A DNA stretch of 64,000 bases from Paraphoma chrysanthemicola (Eukaryota; Ascomycota; Dothideomycetes; Pleosporales; Phaeosphaeriaceae): positions 868,001-932,000 of the forward strand of contig JAGMWG010000002.1 in NCBI GenBank assembly GCA_020744225.1, read 5' to 3'. Under the pieces are notes generated by a model. That model made no database searches. It was not told the origin of the DNA and saw nothing but the letters and a program-made list of their open reading frames with translations. The stretch's first letter is position 1. Every line of letters starts with the position of its first letter. Below are positions 43,392 through 55,145 of the stretch, piece after piece. A program made the position numbers and the translations under genes.

Positions 43392-45227
43392 GATGCTTGC
43401 CAAGATGTTCGATTCGCAACGAGTTGGTCAAATGAGATGAAGATTGCTGATTGTATTATCTGGCGTCGATAGGGGTGACGAAAGAAGCCTGGCTCATCAT
43501 GTACGATGCAGCATCCGCGACCGGACTTATATCGTTGTTGTGTGCCTCGTTGTTCGCTATGGTCTCTCGTTTTCTAATCACAGACATGACTACTTTTTCG
43601 TACTTGATCGTATAGCGCTCAGGCGGGACGTTGAAGGGCGCTCTCTTGCTGTTTGTACCGAAGGATCAGGCACCGAAACACAAGGAAAGCTGGTGATGTG
43701 AAGGTTGAATCATGCGTTCATGTCCGCCGAGAGGCTGAGCGTGGTGCGAATTAGTGCACATTGGTGCAGGCACGGGCCCGCGAAGGCTGCAACTTTCCCC
43801 ACTCGCCGCCCTCTTCTACTTTTGGCATCTCATTGTTAGGCCTTCGACTCTTTCTTGTGACTCACATTTCCAAACATTTTCCTCTTTTCGACCTTCGACC
43901 CGCTTCGCTAATTAGTAAGTGGATGCGGAGCTCCGCATGCGAGAAGCCGAGTTGGTTTAGGCCACCTACACACCCCTTTCCCCACAGCCTCGTTATATGC
44001 CAGCGCACTTGCTTGTGATCATCCAGACCATGCTCATCGACCACTCGAGATCAATCTCTGGCTTTGAACTTTGAGAAATCGACGATTCGATTTACAAGGA
44101 CTACATTGTTCAGAGCGCGACGCACATGACCAGCTCGTGCTGCGACCAGGTACTTCGATGAGGCTGGCTTGGCTTACACGAGACAGAACGCGGCTGCGGG
44201 ATAAAACGCCTTTCTTTGGTGGCGGGTACATGCCCGACCTGATCGACACTCAATGAGCGCCCGTCTCCTCGCTCTTGTGACTTAAGAGTGTAAGACGCTC
44301 CGGGGCGAAGGATCTCAACCCCCGACGTGAAATGGAAAAGGGCATACCCGGAATTTACGCAGTGTTTCACTTGAAGATTGAGCAACCGCGATCTCGTACA
44401 AGGCTGGCCAAGTACCACAACCGTTTCGAGCCTCATCATATTGGTACGCACTAGGCCGGATCTGAATCCACCTACAGCTGTCACGCAAGTCGGCACAAAA
44501 AGCATTGACCGATAGGAAAACGTCATACGCCTGCGCGTGAAAAATACCACAGCTTCGCGCGGCACCACACGGCCATCAAAATTACAGCAGCATGTGGACA
44601 AAAATAATCAGAGCTACTCATGAAAAATGGCAAAGTCGCGCGTACAAGCGCAGAGACGGATTGCTCTCAGCTTGATCTGGCAATGTTGCTTCTGCGGTGT
44701 CTGTCTCCACAGTACTAGGAACTATGCATCTATAAGAGTAGATCTTGCATATCGTATCGCATGCACGGGAAAAGGTCTCGAACGCTCTCATTGGCGTAAA
44801 ATAGGTGAAAATGCAGGAGTTGTTCTGCATGATCTTGTAGTGAGTGCGGCAACAGACAGCCGTTGAACGTTACGCCAGCCACCCGTACGCCTAAGAACAA
44901 CGGCCCTCGATTTTGGAGCGATAGAGTCCCGATCTGGCAAGAATCTCAAATCTCGACATGGACCTAGACGAAAACCGACAAATCGCTCCGAACAACATTG
45001 GCTGAAACTGCGGCTTGCTTTTCGAAGAACAAAACGAGGTCCCAGGAGCCGGGTCACAAATGTCCGTCAAACAATGTACGGCCGTTGATGGTTGTTTTTT
45101 TAAGCTCACGGCGCTGCAAGCCGCAATGCACTTATGGCAGGCATATCCCTTCGTCCTTCCGCGTCAGTGCTCCCAATCTGCTTGAACGACTCGTCTGTGC
45201 AAGACACAAATCGAAATTTTATTCACT
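43392..45227. other. gene-poor stretch
   Basis: 1.8 kb with no supported gene. The largest ORF (44110-44601, minus, 163 codons) has no motif, overlaps plus-strand ORFs and could not be joined to other exons. A 16-base perfect palindrome lies at 43923-43938. The right end is the promoter of the rhodopsin-type gene. Confidence 0.4.
43923..43938. repeat. 16-base perfect palindrome (ATGCGGAGCTCCGCAT)
   Basis: Perfect inverted repeat with no spacer. A Zn2Cys6 dimer could use an inverted CGG/CCG arrangement, and here CGG and CCG half-sites are separated by AGCT. It stands alone in a gene-poor region, so a regulatory role is only a suggestion. Confidence 0.7.
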
Positions 45228-46773
45228 ATGCCTGGTGGAATACATCCTACCGTTGAGGTTATGCTGTCATGGCCAACACCTAATTACATCAATCCAGAAA
45301 CCAGGCCCAATACAATAACAGTGCTTGCATTAGTGTGCGGCACGATAAATGTTCTATTGCTACTTGCGAGGCTATGGGTGAGGATATTCCATCAGCGAAA
45401 TCCCGGCTGGGACGATTGGATAATACTCGCGGCTACGGTGTGTTCATCCCGAGGGCGTCTTGACAAACAACTGATTGCATTAGATACCCACCGCCGCTAT
45501 GACTGTCATGCTTCCAATTGGTATAGTGCCTCACCCACACGCTATGCCTCGCAACTAACAACACAAAGCTGCATCTCGCGGCTTTAGCCACCACGTATGG
45601 GACATAAACCCCATCAAAGACTCGAACAAGGTTGTTGAGTCACGAAAATTCGTGCTGGCTCTCGAATGCACCTTCTGCGTCGCGTCAGGAATGATAAAAA
45701 TTTCTATACTGCTCTTCTACCGGCGGCTATCGTCCCGCGTCGTCTCGACAGCATTTCGCTGGACTACGTGGATCACCATTGGCTGCATAGTCGCGTACAC
45801 GATCGCGCTGACCCTCGCCCCCATTCTTGGTTGCCAGCCCGTTTCTGCATTCTGGGATCAAGTCGACATCAATAAGCGACTTAACGGCTACGAATATCAT
45901 TGTTTCGACGAAGGCGCGGATGTCTTCGCTGCATCTGTGATATCGGCCGCGCAAGATCTCATCACAGCCATTCTGCCAACATTTCTCTACTGGAAGCTCC
46001 AGATGCCACTACGGCAAAAGTTTGCCCTCTTCGGCATTTTTGGCATTGGCTACGGTGTTGTCGCGCTCGGTGGCCTTCGAGCATACTACAGCTGGTACAC
46101 CTTCTACGAGACATACGACATCACATGGTCAACTTGGGATCTCATGCTGGTCACCTTGCTCGAACTCCACGTAGGAGCGTTCTGTGCAAATTCGCCCTCG
46201 CTTAAAGTCTTTTTCAAACACTTCTTCCAAGACAAGCTCTCTTCATTCTCGAGATCCAAAACACCAAACAGCTCCAAAGGCCGCAAAGACAGTGCGCATT
46301 CCGGCTCAAAAGTAAACAAGTCTCGTACCCATCACGTATTTGATAAGATGGCATCGCTTCTCGGCAGCTCCCGGTCTACAAGTGGGTACATCTCCGAACC
46401 TCACCACTCCGTCGCAGTCGATGCACAAGGCGGCGTGCAAGTTCAGAAAGAAGTCCACGTCACGCGCTCGCCCCTCTCAACGGCAAATAGACACCAGTCG
46501 ACAAACACGAACGAAAGCATATACGATCACTACTATGACGACATCGAACTGGGTCGATACACCACCGGGCGCAATTCGCAAGCTTCGAGTAATCGATCTA
46601 CACGCGTTGTCGAAGATGTAGACTTGAGCGCCTTACCGCCGATGCCAACGTCACCGTCATCGCGGTCGTTCAAGTCGTTCCAGATGCTCATCCCGCAGCT
46701 GCATGTGCGGCACGAGGTGCCACAGCTTCCGAAACCTGTGGTGATGGATGCGCGAAGCGGAGGGGGAAAGTGA
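45228..46773 (+). CDS. rhodopsin-type integral membrane protein (PTH11-related)
   Basis: Seven-helix membrane protein of the fungal rhodopsin domain group, related to PTH11-like proteins. Exons 45228-45437, 45484-45520 and 45569-46773 give 483 residues. Introns are 45438-45483 (GTGTGT..CATTAG) and 45521-45568 (GTATAG..ACAAAG). Landmarks are the first helix region NTITVLALVCGTINVLLLL, then NPGWDDWIILAA. ASGMIKISILLFYRRL, CQPVSAFWDQ, the long loop with CFDEGADVF, and ELHVGAFCANSPSLKVF closing the helical core follow in order. The cytoplasmic tail of about 180 residues is Ser-rich and probably phosphorylated. Role unknown; surface sensing is proposed for relatives. Confidence 0.9.
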
Positions 46774-47507
46774 AGTGGTTCGAGGAGGGCGATGAACTAG
46801 AGTCGTGATGAGAACTTCTACTAGTGTGAAAGGCGGTGCGATTATGTCTTTGATATGAGAATATGATACCCTACGTTGATCGAGTGATCTGACCAACGCT
46901 GCACCTCGATGATGCATAGCGCGAATGGCTCGTTGTGGCTGCGAAGTTTCCTTTCTTGTTAGTATGGTCTATATAATGGAAATCAATCCAGCTTTTAGCG
47001 CTTCTTCGATCTGTCGAGTATTGAAGGACGGCATATTCTCTTGTGATGAGACTTTGGAGGAACAGCTTTGACAAGAGAAAGTGCTCTGTTTCTAATTACA
47101 CGCCTAGTGGCGCACATGTGGCGCACACTAAAATCGTTAGCAGCCTGCCCTCACACCGTCTTTCCTTGCACAGTTGAAGACACCACAATCGAGATATTCA
47201 CTGTGCGCGGTTCATACAGCATTACATGCACCGAATATTCCTAGTCCCGATTGCTCCGGTACCAGCGTGTAAGGCTATTGCATATGCATATTGCGATCTT
47301 GAAATACACCAGATCGATTGGCCGATCAGGAAGGCGCTAAAGAGATGATTCATACCAATTTTCGAACAACGCGCATTCCGTTCTGTGCTCCCTAAACTAC
47401 AACCCCATATCATTTCCTCCTTGGCAAATTTCATCACACTCCTGTTTCCAAACCACACGCCCCTACCTAATTAGCCCTATGCGTATCTCCACACCGCTCT
47501 CAAAATC
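46774..47507. other. intergenic
   Basis: 734 bases between two plus-strand genes. Near 47105-47130 there is an imperfect tandem GTGGCGCACA. No gene supported. Confidence 0.4.
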
Positions 47508-48239
47508 ATGACGACACCACCACATCTTTCTGCACCTATTCTCTTCCACTCCACCACCCTAAAATCCAATCGCGCTTTAACATCACAAATCACAGCCTTG
47601 GTGAATGAGGCGTTCATGCGCTCACATGCGCCTCATTGGGAGAAATGGGATTTGTCGCGTGACCGATTCCCAAGCGAAGAGACGTATTGGGATATGTTGG
47701 GCGACAAGGGGATTGTTGCGCTGATATTCGATCGGGATGATGAGAAATCCACGCAGGAGCTAAATGGGGCGAATATGGCTGGAAACGATGATGAGAATGC
47801 GACTGGAGAATTTAGGGACTTGAATAGAAGAGGAAAAGTCATTGCATGTGCGGCTGCGTTGCCGTGGAAAGGTGGCTGGAACAAGGAAGGTGCGGGCACG
47901 GAAGAAGGGTGGGAGATTAAGGCGGTTTGTGTTGCTGGAGACGAGAAGTATTTGAGGAAAGGACTTGCGGTGCAGGTCATGCAGGTCTTGGAAGATGAGC
48001 TTGTCAAGAATGCCAAAGCGCAGCTGCGCGCGGTTGCGAAAGGCGAGGGTTCAGTAGAAGAGGCGCGTCGAGATTCAGTGGCATTGTGGATTCTGGCGGC
48101 GGAGTGTCTTAATGGCGCGTATTGGCGGAAGAGAGGGTATGAGGAGTTGAGGAGGAGTACAGAGGGAAACGGGACGTGGGCTTGCAAGACAAGTTTTGAG
48201 TTGGTGGTGTTTAGAAAGCAGGTCAAGTATGAGATCTGA
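47508..48239 (+). CDS. GNAT-family acetyltransferase-like protein
   Basis: Single exon, 243 residues. The acetyl-CoA region is recognisable: a strand IKAVCVAGDEKYLRKGLAVQ, in which the Arg/Gln-x-x-Gly-x-Gly/Ala loop appears as RKGLA, followed by the helix VMQVLEDELV. A later segment (LWILAAECLNGAYWRKRGYE) is the usual C-terminal Asn/Tyr region ending in RGYEEL. The start MTTPPHLSAP is the first in-frame ATG and no upstream intron is needed. There is no signal peptide, so it is cytosolic or nuclear. The substrate amine is unknown. Confidence 0.8.
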   Translation: MTTPPHLSAPILFHSTTLKSNRALTSQITALVNEAFMRSHAPHWEKWDLSRDRFPSEETYWDMLGDKGIVALIFDRDDEKSTQELNGANMAGNDDENATGEFRDLNRRGKVIACAAALPWKGGWNKEGAGTEEGWEIKAVCVAGDEKYLRKGLAVQVMQVLEDELVKNAKAQLRAVAKGEGSVEEARRDSVALWILAAECLNGAYWRKRGYEELRRSTEGNGTWACKTSFELVVFRKQVKYEI

Positions 48240-48453
48240 GCAGTGATGGTGCGGCCACCCAAGGCGACCTTGCGTTATTGTTCTATCATAGGCTCAACGC
48301 TGTCTTGTGCCCTTGTGCACAACATGACCGCCTTAGTCGCTTTGATCACCTATGCTGGACTGTAAACCTTTGCCTGGTATATCGCCACTGTACTACCAGA
48401 AGAATACGTGCACTTTCCTGAAATCCTCCGGCCCGCTCAGATGTCTCATGGCT

Positions 48454-49554
48454 CTACTCTGAATCATCTGCATTCCAAGTGTAAGTGCCTCTCTCCAAGG
48501 TGGGTGGTAGGTTTATCAGGGTGTCTATAAAGTATAAGCTGTAATCAGAAGAGTCACTATTCTCCGAATCTTCACTGTCCGAGTCTCCAAATTCCGAGTC
48601 TTCGCCGCCTGAATCTTCACCTTCTGAGCTTTTACCGTCTAAGCTTCTCCCGTCGGAACCAGATACAAGAGGCCTGGCCCTGTGCCCATCAAAGGCATAA
48701 CCCCAAGAGACCGCCAGCTCGTCAATGCTCGCTGGAGGCTCTGCCACGCTCGACCACCACTCGAAGAAACCATTTTCATGGTTTGTCACTTCTTCGAAGT
48801 CCTTGAGAAAGAAATGAATACGTGACCTAATGTCGACATCATAGATAGCAGCAAAGAATTCGACACCAAAGACCAATCGCACAGCCAGTTCACGCCATTT
48901 AGACACAGCTTTATCCTGGATACAATTGATGAAGCCGTTCAATTGCGCAATAGAATCTTTCTGGTCGTACTTGACCGCTCCTACCAATTCAATCCTCATA
49001 CCGATTTCTGGACAGATGGCCGCGCGACGCAGAACACTACCGACATCGAATACGTACGCCAAAGCATCTTCTTCTTCAGGTTCCGGTACTGCGATAATTA
49101 TGTTTCCCCGGTACGTCTCCCTGACAGCAGGCCCTGAACGTGGATGATAGGTGTCCAAGAACTCCAGGCAGGCTTCCGGTGATGAGACCTGAAAGACAGT
49201 CTTCTCTAAAGAGAGTGATCGGAACTCGAGACGGAGCTGGCGGCATACTTGGTAGAGGCCTTTGAACTCTCCAGCTCGATAACCGGCCCAAGAGCACTTG
49301 CGCACGAGAATAGTCTCAGCTTCGAAGCAATACTGATAAAACCTGTTGCGCAGTTCTGGAATGATGTTAGCGAGCGAGCTGTACGATTGATGTCTCTGCA
49401 TACCTCCAGTAAGCGCAAGAAAAGGTCTGTTACGGTAGTGGCGGGGTTGCTTCGCAGCCCACTGAAGGGGAGGAAACTCCGCATATGACTCGTGATTAAT
49501 CCTGCTCAGGTCAGCCCGTGGTAAACCCTAATGGTAATGCACATACCTAGGCAT
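48454..49554 (-). CDS. 2EXR-like protein with 8-base first exon
   Basis: Three minus-strand exons, 49554-49547, 49501-49404 and 49355-48454, give 335 residues. Intron 1 is 49546-49502 (GTATGT..GAGCAG) and intron 2 is 49403-49356 (GTATGC..TTCCAG). Exon 1 is only ATGCCTAG. Exon 2 reads RINHESYAEFPPLQWAAKQP and then FLALTG. Intron 2 splits the Glu codon G|AA to make LTGELRNRFYQYCFEAE. The second family motif is YQVCRQLRLEFRSLSLE. The C-terminal quarter holds an acidic repeat-like stretch (GEDSGGEDSEFGDSDSEDSE). If the upstream exons are not used, an ATG at 49401 within intron 2 would give 315 residues. Confidence 0.75.
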
Positions 49555-49953
49555 GATTGCGTGTGGCTGGACCTGAAGTTGTGGGGTTGTGAAGGGCGAC
49601 TCAGCAGTGTCGGGAGCTTGCGCCACACAAGGCGCGCCAAGAACGCTATGGCCCAATTAGAAGCACGGTGAAGGTGGTAGAACTATCTACAGCTCAACTT
49701 CTCACATTTGTAGCTGCACTTTCATCGGCGAGCTGTTGGCTGGCTTTGTAATTGACGGGTATTCAATTAAAACTTACCATCATCTTCGGCGTCTCCGTGC
49801 GGTATATGTTTGGCACAACGAACTAAAGTGTGCCAGTGCATCAGTAACAACGGTTTGCAACTGCAAGATGAGTCTATTGAGAAGGAACTACATATCTATT
49901 TACAAGTGATCCCTCAAACCACCACCCCATATCTATCAGTCTCTACAGCAAGT
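49555..49953. other. intergenic
   Basis: 399 bases between the 2EXR-like gene and the end of the tyrosinase gene. ORFs here run against the tyrosinase gene and look like shadows. Confidence 0.4.
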
Positions 49954-51260
49954 TTAGATGTAAGTGTAGCAGAATGGCGCACCGCCCATTGTGGAGCTAG
50001 CATCGCCAATGGTGATCTCAGGAGAGAACGCAGCACCAATGCTCAACTTGTCCTGCAGAGTCGCAGGATCGCTCAAGTCAGAGATTACCCGTCCACCGTA
50101 CAGCGCGTTGGTACGCTCGCTAGGCTTCAGGTTCTGCCAGATCCAGTAGATGCGATCGATGCTTGCGTGGTGGAAGAAGAAGTATGGGTCACCAGGGGAG
50201 GCAGTGAAGTCACCGCCTGGATCGCCGCCGATGATGAAGTGACCAGCAGTGTGCACACCCATGAAGCCATTGGCGAAGCTGCTCGATGGTGGACCACCCT
50301 GGAGCGTCTCCCAGAAAGACTGGTATGTGGATGACTTGAGCAGGGATACGATATCGTCGTCCTTGAGCCAGCCCTCGCCAGTGAAGCTGGTGATGTCACG
50401 AGTGAGGCAGCGCGGGTTATACCCGAGTCCGTAGCCAGGCTTGGTGAAGTCCTGGTTCGGGTTCAAAGGTGCGCAGTCAGATCCCGGGAATAGCGGGCCG
50501 ACGTTGACTTGCCAGTCCTTGAAGGGACCGGATGTCACGCAGCCGCCACCAGGACCTTTGGGTACCTTGATTTTAGGATCGGAGTTGAGGGGGATGCCAG
50601 TGAAGGTCTGGTTCTTGCAGCCCGGCGCGCCTTGGCCAGACATGGAGGTGTCTGAGCCATCGAGCAGCGGGGACTTCGTGGGGTCTTTGGCCCAGCGAGA
50701 GTAGCTGTAGTATGGCTGGTTACCCTTGTAACCGCATTCGTTGCGAAGGGTCTGCTCGTAGGCCCACGTGAAGTAGCGGTGCCAGGTGAGGAAGTTGCCA
50801 GTCACGTGAATGTTGAAGGACTGCTGGATATGGGTAGCGACAAAGTCGTCGTATCGGTTCCGGCAGCCAGGGCAGACATCCTTGGATGTCTTCGGGGGTA
50901 GTTTAGCAAGGCACTGGACAGCCTTGATGTAGTCCTTCTTTTCAGCCGAGCTGAAAGTCGACCTTCGCCATGTCAGTTCGTGTTCGGGTAAAGCTTTTGG
51001 CTGGTGGCTTACCATTCCTGTCGAACTTGAACGTTCGTGGGGTTGCACTTCTTGTATTGTGCGGGTTGCTGAATGGCCTGGTAAAGCTGCTGATTGATAG
51101 CGGCTCCACCAGCCATCAGATCCTGCTTGATACTACCGAGCCCAGCCAGAATATCGTCGACGAGGTCGAAAGATCTCTTCTGGACAGGGTTCTCTTGCGA
51201 AGGGATGGCGCTTCCCAACGCCAATGGCAAAAGCCACGCGGCTGTAAAGGTTCCGCGCAT
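49954..51260 (-). CDS. secreted tyrosinase
   Basis: Copper monooxygenase oxidising phenols to quinones. Exons 51260-51013 and 50962-49954 (intron 51012-50963, GTAAGC..GCGAAG) encode 418 residues. The signal peptide is MRGTFTAAWLLPLALGSAIP, followed by a Kex2-like site QKR about residue 28. The CuA site is seen in ATHIQQSFNIH and NFLTWHRYFTWAYEQ. The CuB site is in FMGVHTAGHFIIGG and DPYFFFHHASIDRIYWIW. Cys-rich loops are typical of short secreted tyrosinases. A separate C-terminal latency domain is not evident; the protein ends APFCYTYI. Likely roles are melanisation of the wall or modification of aromatic substrates outside the cell. Confidence 0.95.
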
Positions 51261-53092
51261 CGTGTCGACTGAAAGGTACCGGAGAGATGTGTAGCGTAAC
51301 GAATGGCAGCAACCGTTCTTGAAGTGATTGACTGGGATCCGTACGACCGGTTCAGTCTGAGCGCGGCTAATTAATATTAAGATTAAGGCCTAATGGCGGT
51401 CAACGAGTGATCTGAAGAATTAAGTGTAGGAGTATGAGCCAGGTTGGCTGTGCCGCTCTCGTGCTTTGCGCGACTTCAGGACTCTTTAAATATGGCGTTG
51501 AGAGGCCAAAAGGGTCAACTGGTAGTCCACGAGTCGCTCTCATCTGACCGAACTCATGCTCCCAAGATAGAACTCGGCACTGGAGCTCGACATGCCGTCC
51601 TCAAAAACCCATTGCCAGGGCAAGAGTCAGACCGGCTTATGCCAAAGTTCCGCACGTGTGATAGCGCCTCTACACGTGGGAAAGCGTGGACTCGATTGCC
51701 GCCACACGAGGTACCTAATGTCCGGCACGCAAATAGTGTTCCCTTTGTGAGTATGGTGTGCGCGGCAGGAGGCCTCGGAAGGCGTGGCCAATATTGGTCG
51801 TCAGATGGATGCTAAGATGGATGCATGATCCAGCCCCTGAAGACTCCATTTCTCATGCGGCGCAGTGCAGAAGAACATCTCTAGAAGCAGACGCTATACG
51901 GAGTCCGAAGGATGAGAAGCTTGGCGCCATAGTCAGTATCAATGACTGGCTGAGACTGCGGTTGTTTAGCTTGAGCGGGTGGCTCGTCCGTCCCCGCGGC
52001 TTAGGCTGCAATGTGATGGGCGGGGCTTTCGCTGGACGAACGACCCGATCTCCGACCGCGGGCCGTCCCAGCTAAGGTCGCCTACACACCGTTCACCACC
52101 ATTGTGCAACCTCTAGCCTAGCGATTCGGCGCGCCCCATCCATCCAAGCTCACTAATCTGAACATTTTGTAAAGAGTTGGCGCATTGCATCTTGTGGGCA
52201 ACAGCAACCAGTTTCAGCGGAGATACGACGAGCCGGGGTCCTGGGAAGAGATTTTGTCTGTACGATCCTTCCGGCGGCACAGTACGACCCCACTATCCTG
52301 GAAGCTGTGGTGGCGCTCAGCCAACATGCAGAACGCATAGGCGAGATTGCACATGCATAGCAGGATGATGCGTCCGCCTGTCACGGATAAGAATTGCCAT
52401 GCGGGGCGAGCGTCTTGCATCCTTAATGCTTCGCTTGTAACGGAGCTTCGCTACACAGCTCTGCCCTAGCCTCCCGACGCCCATTGCGACTTCGAACCGA
52501 CCAATTATACTTTCGAGTCGGATGTTCTGAGACTGCGATGACCACACGGTAGATGCGACCCGATCAGCAAATTGCTCTGAGTGACTGCGGATTCACAACG
52601 ACTGACCTTGCCAGTTGCGAAGTGTATGACGACTCCGACATCACCTTTTACGCTTGCAATGACCCGCCCTTCATTCACGCAATCCAGTTGCCCACTATGG
52701 TAGAAACCGCGAGGAGGACTCTGTGCCGTCCGCCACCTTCCAGGATAGGACCATGAAGCGGCCCGCCACTTCCACCAAGTGTACGGATGGAATGGCACTT
52801 TAGCCGTAAAGCTTTGACAATTTTGCCTGCTCCCGCCAGCAACCGTACCTTACAGGAAACCTCTCGAGGCAGTCGGCTGAGTGAACCTGGAATGGGAGCG
52901 AGGCGAGAATCTTATGTACTGCTCCTGCGTGTCATGCCTGTCTGTCACGTTTCTGCTCGTGTTCGAAGGCATGCGAGTTGTTGCGGCTAATCAGCAAAGG
53001 ATGAATATACTTATGTCGCATGTTAAGCACACCAAGATCCCATACTTTGCCCAAGGAATTCCCTTTTTTTGTCTTCAACCCTAACTGTTGGA
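51261..53092. other. gene-poor stretch
   Basis: 1.8 kb between the tyrosinase (minus) and the second rhodopsin-type gene (plus), divergently arranged. It contains many short overlapping ORFs and none with motifs. Both ends should be promoters. Confidence 0.4.
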
Positions 53093-54705
53093 ATGGCAGC
53101 CCATCTACTTGCGCGGCAGGCGCCGCCCATGCCGCCGCTACCTCCGCAAGAATACCTGGACGAGAACTTGGCTCCGCGGATGTTGGCGGTTGACGGCACA
53201 ATCTTTGGGCTGGCGATGCTGTGTGTGTTGTTGCGAGTTTACGTGCGAGCAGTGATGCTGAAGACCTTTGGCGTCGATGGTACGTGTCCCCCGGCTGGAG
53301 TTGCGTGGACTACACTGACTTGCATCTGCCAGATTGGATTATGATGCTTGCAGCGGTACGTCCCATAAGCACAACACAGAGCGGATCTGGTCCAAACCAG
53401 GTCAGTGGGACTGACAACAACACTCTAGGTTCTGAGCGCGACATGCTTCTCCCTGTTCGTCACTCTTACCAAGCATGGAGTTGGACATCATGCGGAATAT
53501 TTTATCTTCGTCCGACCGGATTACATGACAATCTTCTTTAAGATTGCTTGGTGGTACGCGTGGATCGTAGTTGTTGCATACACTAGCATCAAGCTCTCCA
53601 TCGCATGCTTCTTGCTGCGATTGGCGGACCATCGTCGCCATTGGCGGTGGGTGCTGTACGGTATCATGGGTAGGTCGGCTTCGAGATGAACACAATCGCT
53701 CCTCACAATTGACGCAATGCAAAATAGTGGTCCTTGTACTTTTCACAATTGGCTCGGTTTTGTCCTTGATACTCCAGTGCAAGCCGGTGGCTGCCGCTTG
53801 GGACTTCACACTACGACCACCTATGGGGTAAGTCTCCTTTTCGAGATGCGCGATATCTAGGCTAATTCGTTTAGAACTGCAACTTGCTACTCGATTACGA
53901 CCTATCGCAACACCGGTCTCTTTAATTCAGGTAAGGCATCAACCACAACGCAAACAGCGGATCAAATCTGACCGCACTCGACAGTGTTCAACCTCTTCAC
54001 CGATCTTCTTCTCGCTGTTCTTCCCATCCCTATGGTTTGGAAACTCCAGGCCAACCTCCGAACCCGCATATCACTCTGTATCGTCCTCGGTCTTGGTCTC
54101 TTGTAAGCTTCCCCAATCCCTTCGCTGATACCCCCTACAACCCACTGTGCGCGTTCTCGGCACTAAATTCTGCTACCTAAAATCTAACTGTGCACAGCGC
54201 CTGCGGCACCGCTGTCTACAAAATCCCCCTTCAATACCACTTCTTCGAAGAAAGTGACTTCTCTGGCAAAGGGGCCTGGTACTACATCTGGCAACAAATT
54301 GAGATGAACGTCGGCATCATCGCCGCCTGCCTACCTACACTCAAGCCGCTCGCTGCCGGCTTCTTCGGTGTCGTATCCGCACTCACATCCGGGGAGCGTT
54401 ACGGCTCACGCTACGGGTCGCGCGGACACACCAACGGGAACTCGAGACCACAGGTATCAAACGGCTATTTGAAACACTCGGATCGCAGTGGTACACAGAG
54501 TTACAACATGGATGAGTTGAAGGGCGGGAACTCCAGGGCGAGTCGTGCCAGCCCGGAGTTCCAGTTCAACGAGGAGTATGGCGCGACGGGGACGGTCACG
54601 TATATGGCAAATGGTAGGAGAGGGAGTAGAGCGGGGGAGAGTGATGAGAGTATCCTGCCGTTGCAGAAAGGGATTATGAGGACGACGGAAGTGGAGGTTA
54701 AATAG
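53093..54705 (+). CDS. rhodopsin-type integral membrane protein, seven exons
   Basis: Second fungal rhodopsin-domain protein, 410 residues from exons 53093-53279, 53333-53355, 53429-53669, 53728-53827, 53875-53930, 53985-54102 and 54198-54705. All introns are GT-AG and preserve frame. The N-terminus is Pro-rich, then AVDGTIFGLAMLCVLLRVYV opens the first helix and GVDDWIMMLAAV spans splice one. FFKIAWWYAWIVVVAYTSIK, LSLILQCKPVAAAWDF, NSVFNLFTDLLLAVLPIPMV and NVGIIAACLPTLKPLAAGFF are the family landmarks in order. The tail is Gly/Ser/Arg-rich. Unlike the copy at 45 kb it has many introns, so the two are not a recent duplicate. Confidence 0.9.
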
Positions 54706-55145
54706 TAAATTTCTACATACCGCTTGTAGATGATTTGATATTACTGTCTTGAGCACGATAACGTGAATGAATATATCAAAAGCCACGCACGATGGTTGGA
54801 TTTCTCGATGAAGGTTCAAGTCACCACTTTACCAAGGAACTAATACTTGGAATCTTCCAGGACGGTGCATTTTCTGCTAGTAGCTTGCGAATCTTGAGTT
54901 TTCATCTAGCTGTCGCATGTATCTTCATCGACCTCAGACTCGTTCTTAGCCCCTAAGTCCCCTATGCATCAGACTTTTCACAAGGCTGAAATCAAGCTTC
55001 GACCTCGGCAATATAATCCACTCAGGCTTTATTGTCCAAACACCCATCACCGACCTAAGAGCGACGATCAAGGTCGAGTCTTCGCCATCTCCAAACTGCG
55101 GATCGACTTGGGCTGTCGACTCCGAAATGCAGCCAACAAGTCCTG
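54706..55145. other. intergenic between convergent genes
   Basis: 440 bases with 3' flanks of two converging loci. A motif-free minus-strand ORF (54946-55149) abuts the next gene and is not called. Confidence 0.35.

Noticed and set aside
44110..44601. 163-codon minus-strand ORF
   Set aside because: Opposed by a plus-strand ORF, with no recognisable segment and no splice structure that links it to neighbours.
50970..51272. Plus-strand ORF of 100 codons
   Set aside because: Antisense shadow of the tyrosinase first exon and signal peptide.
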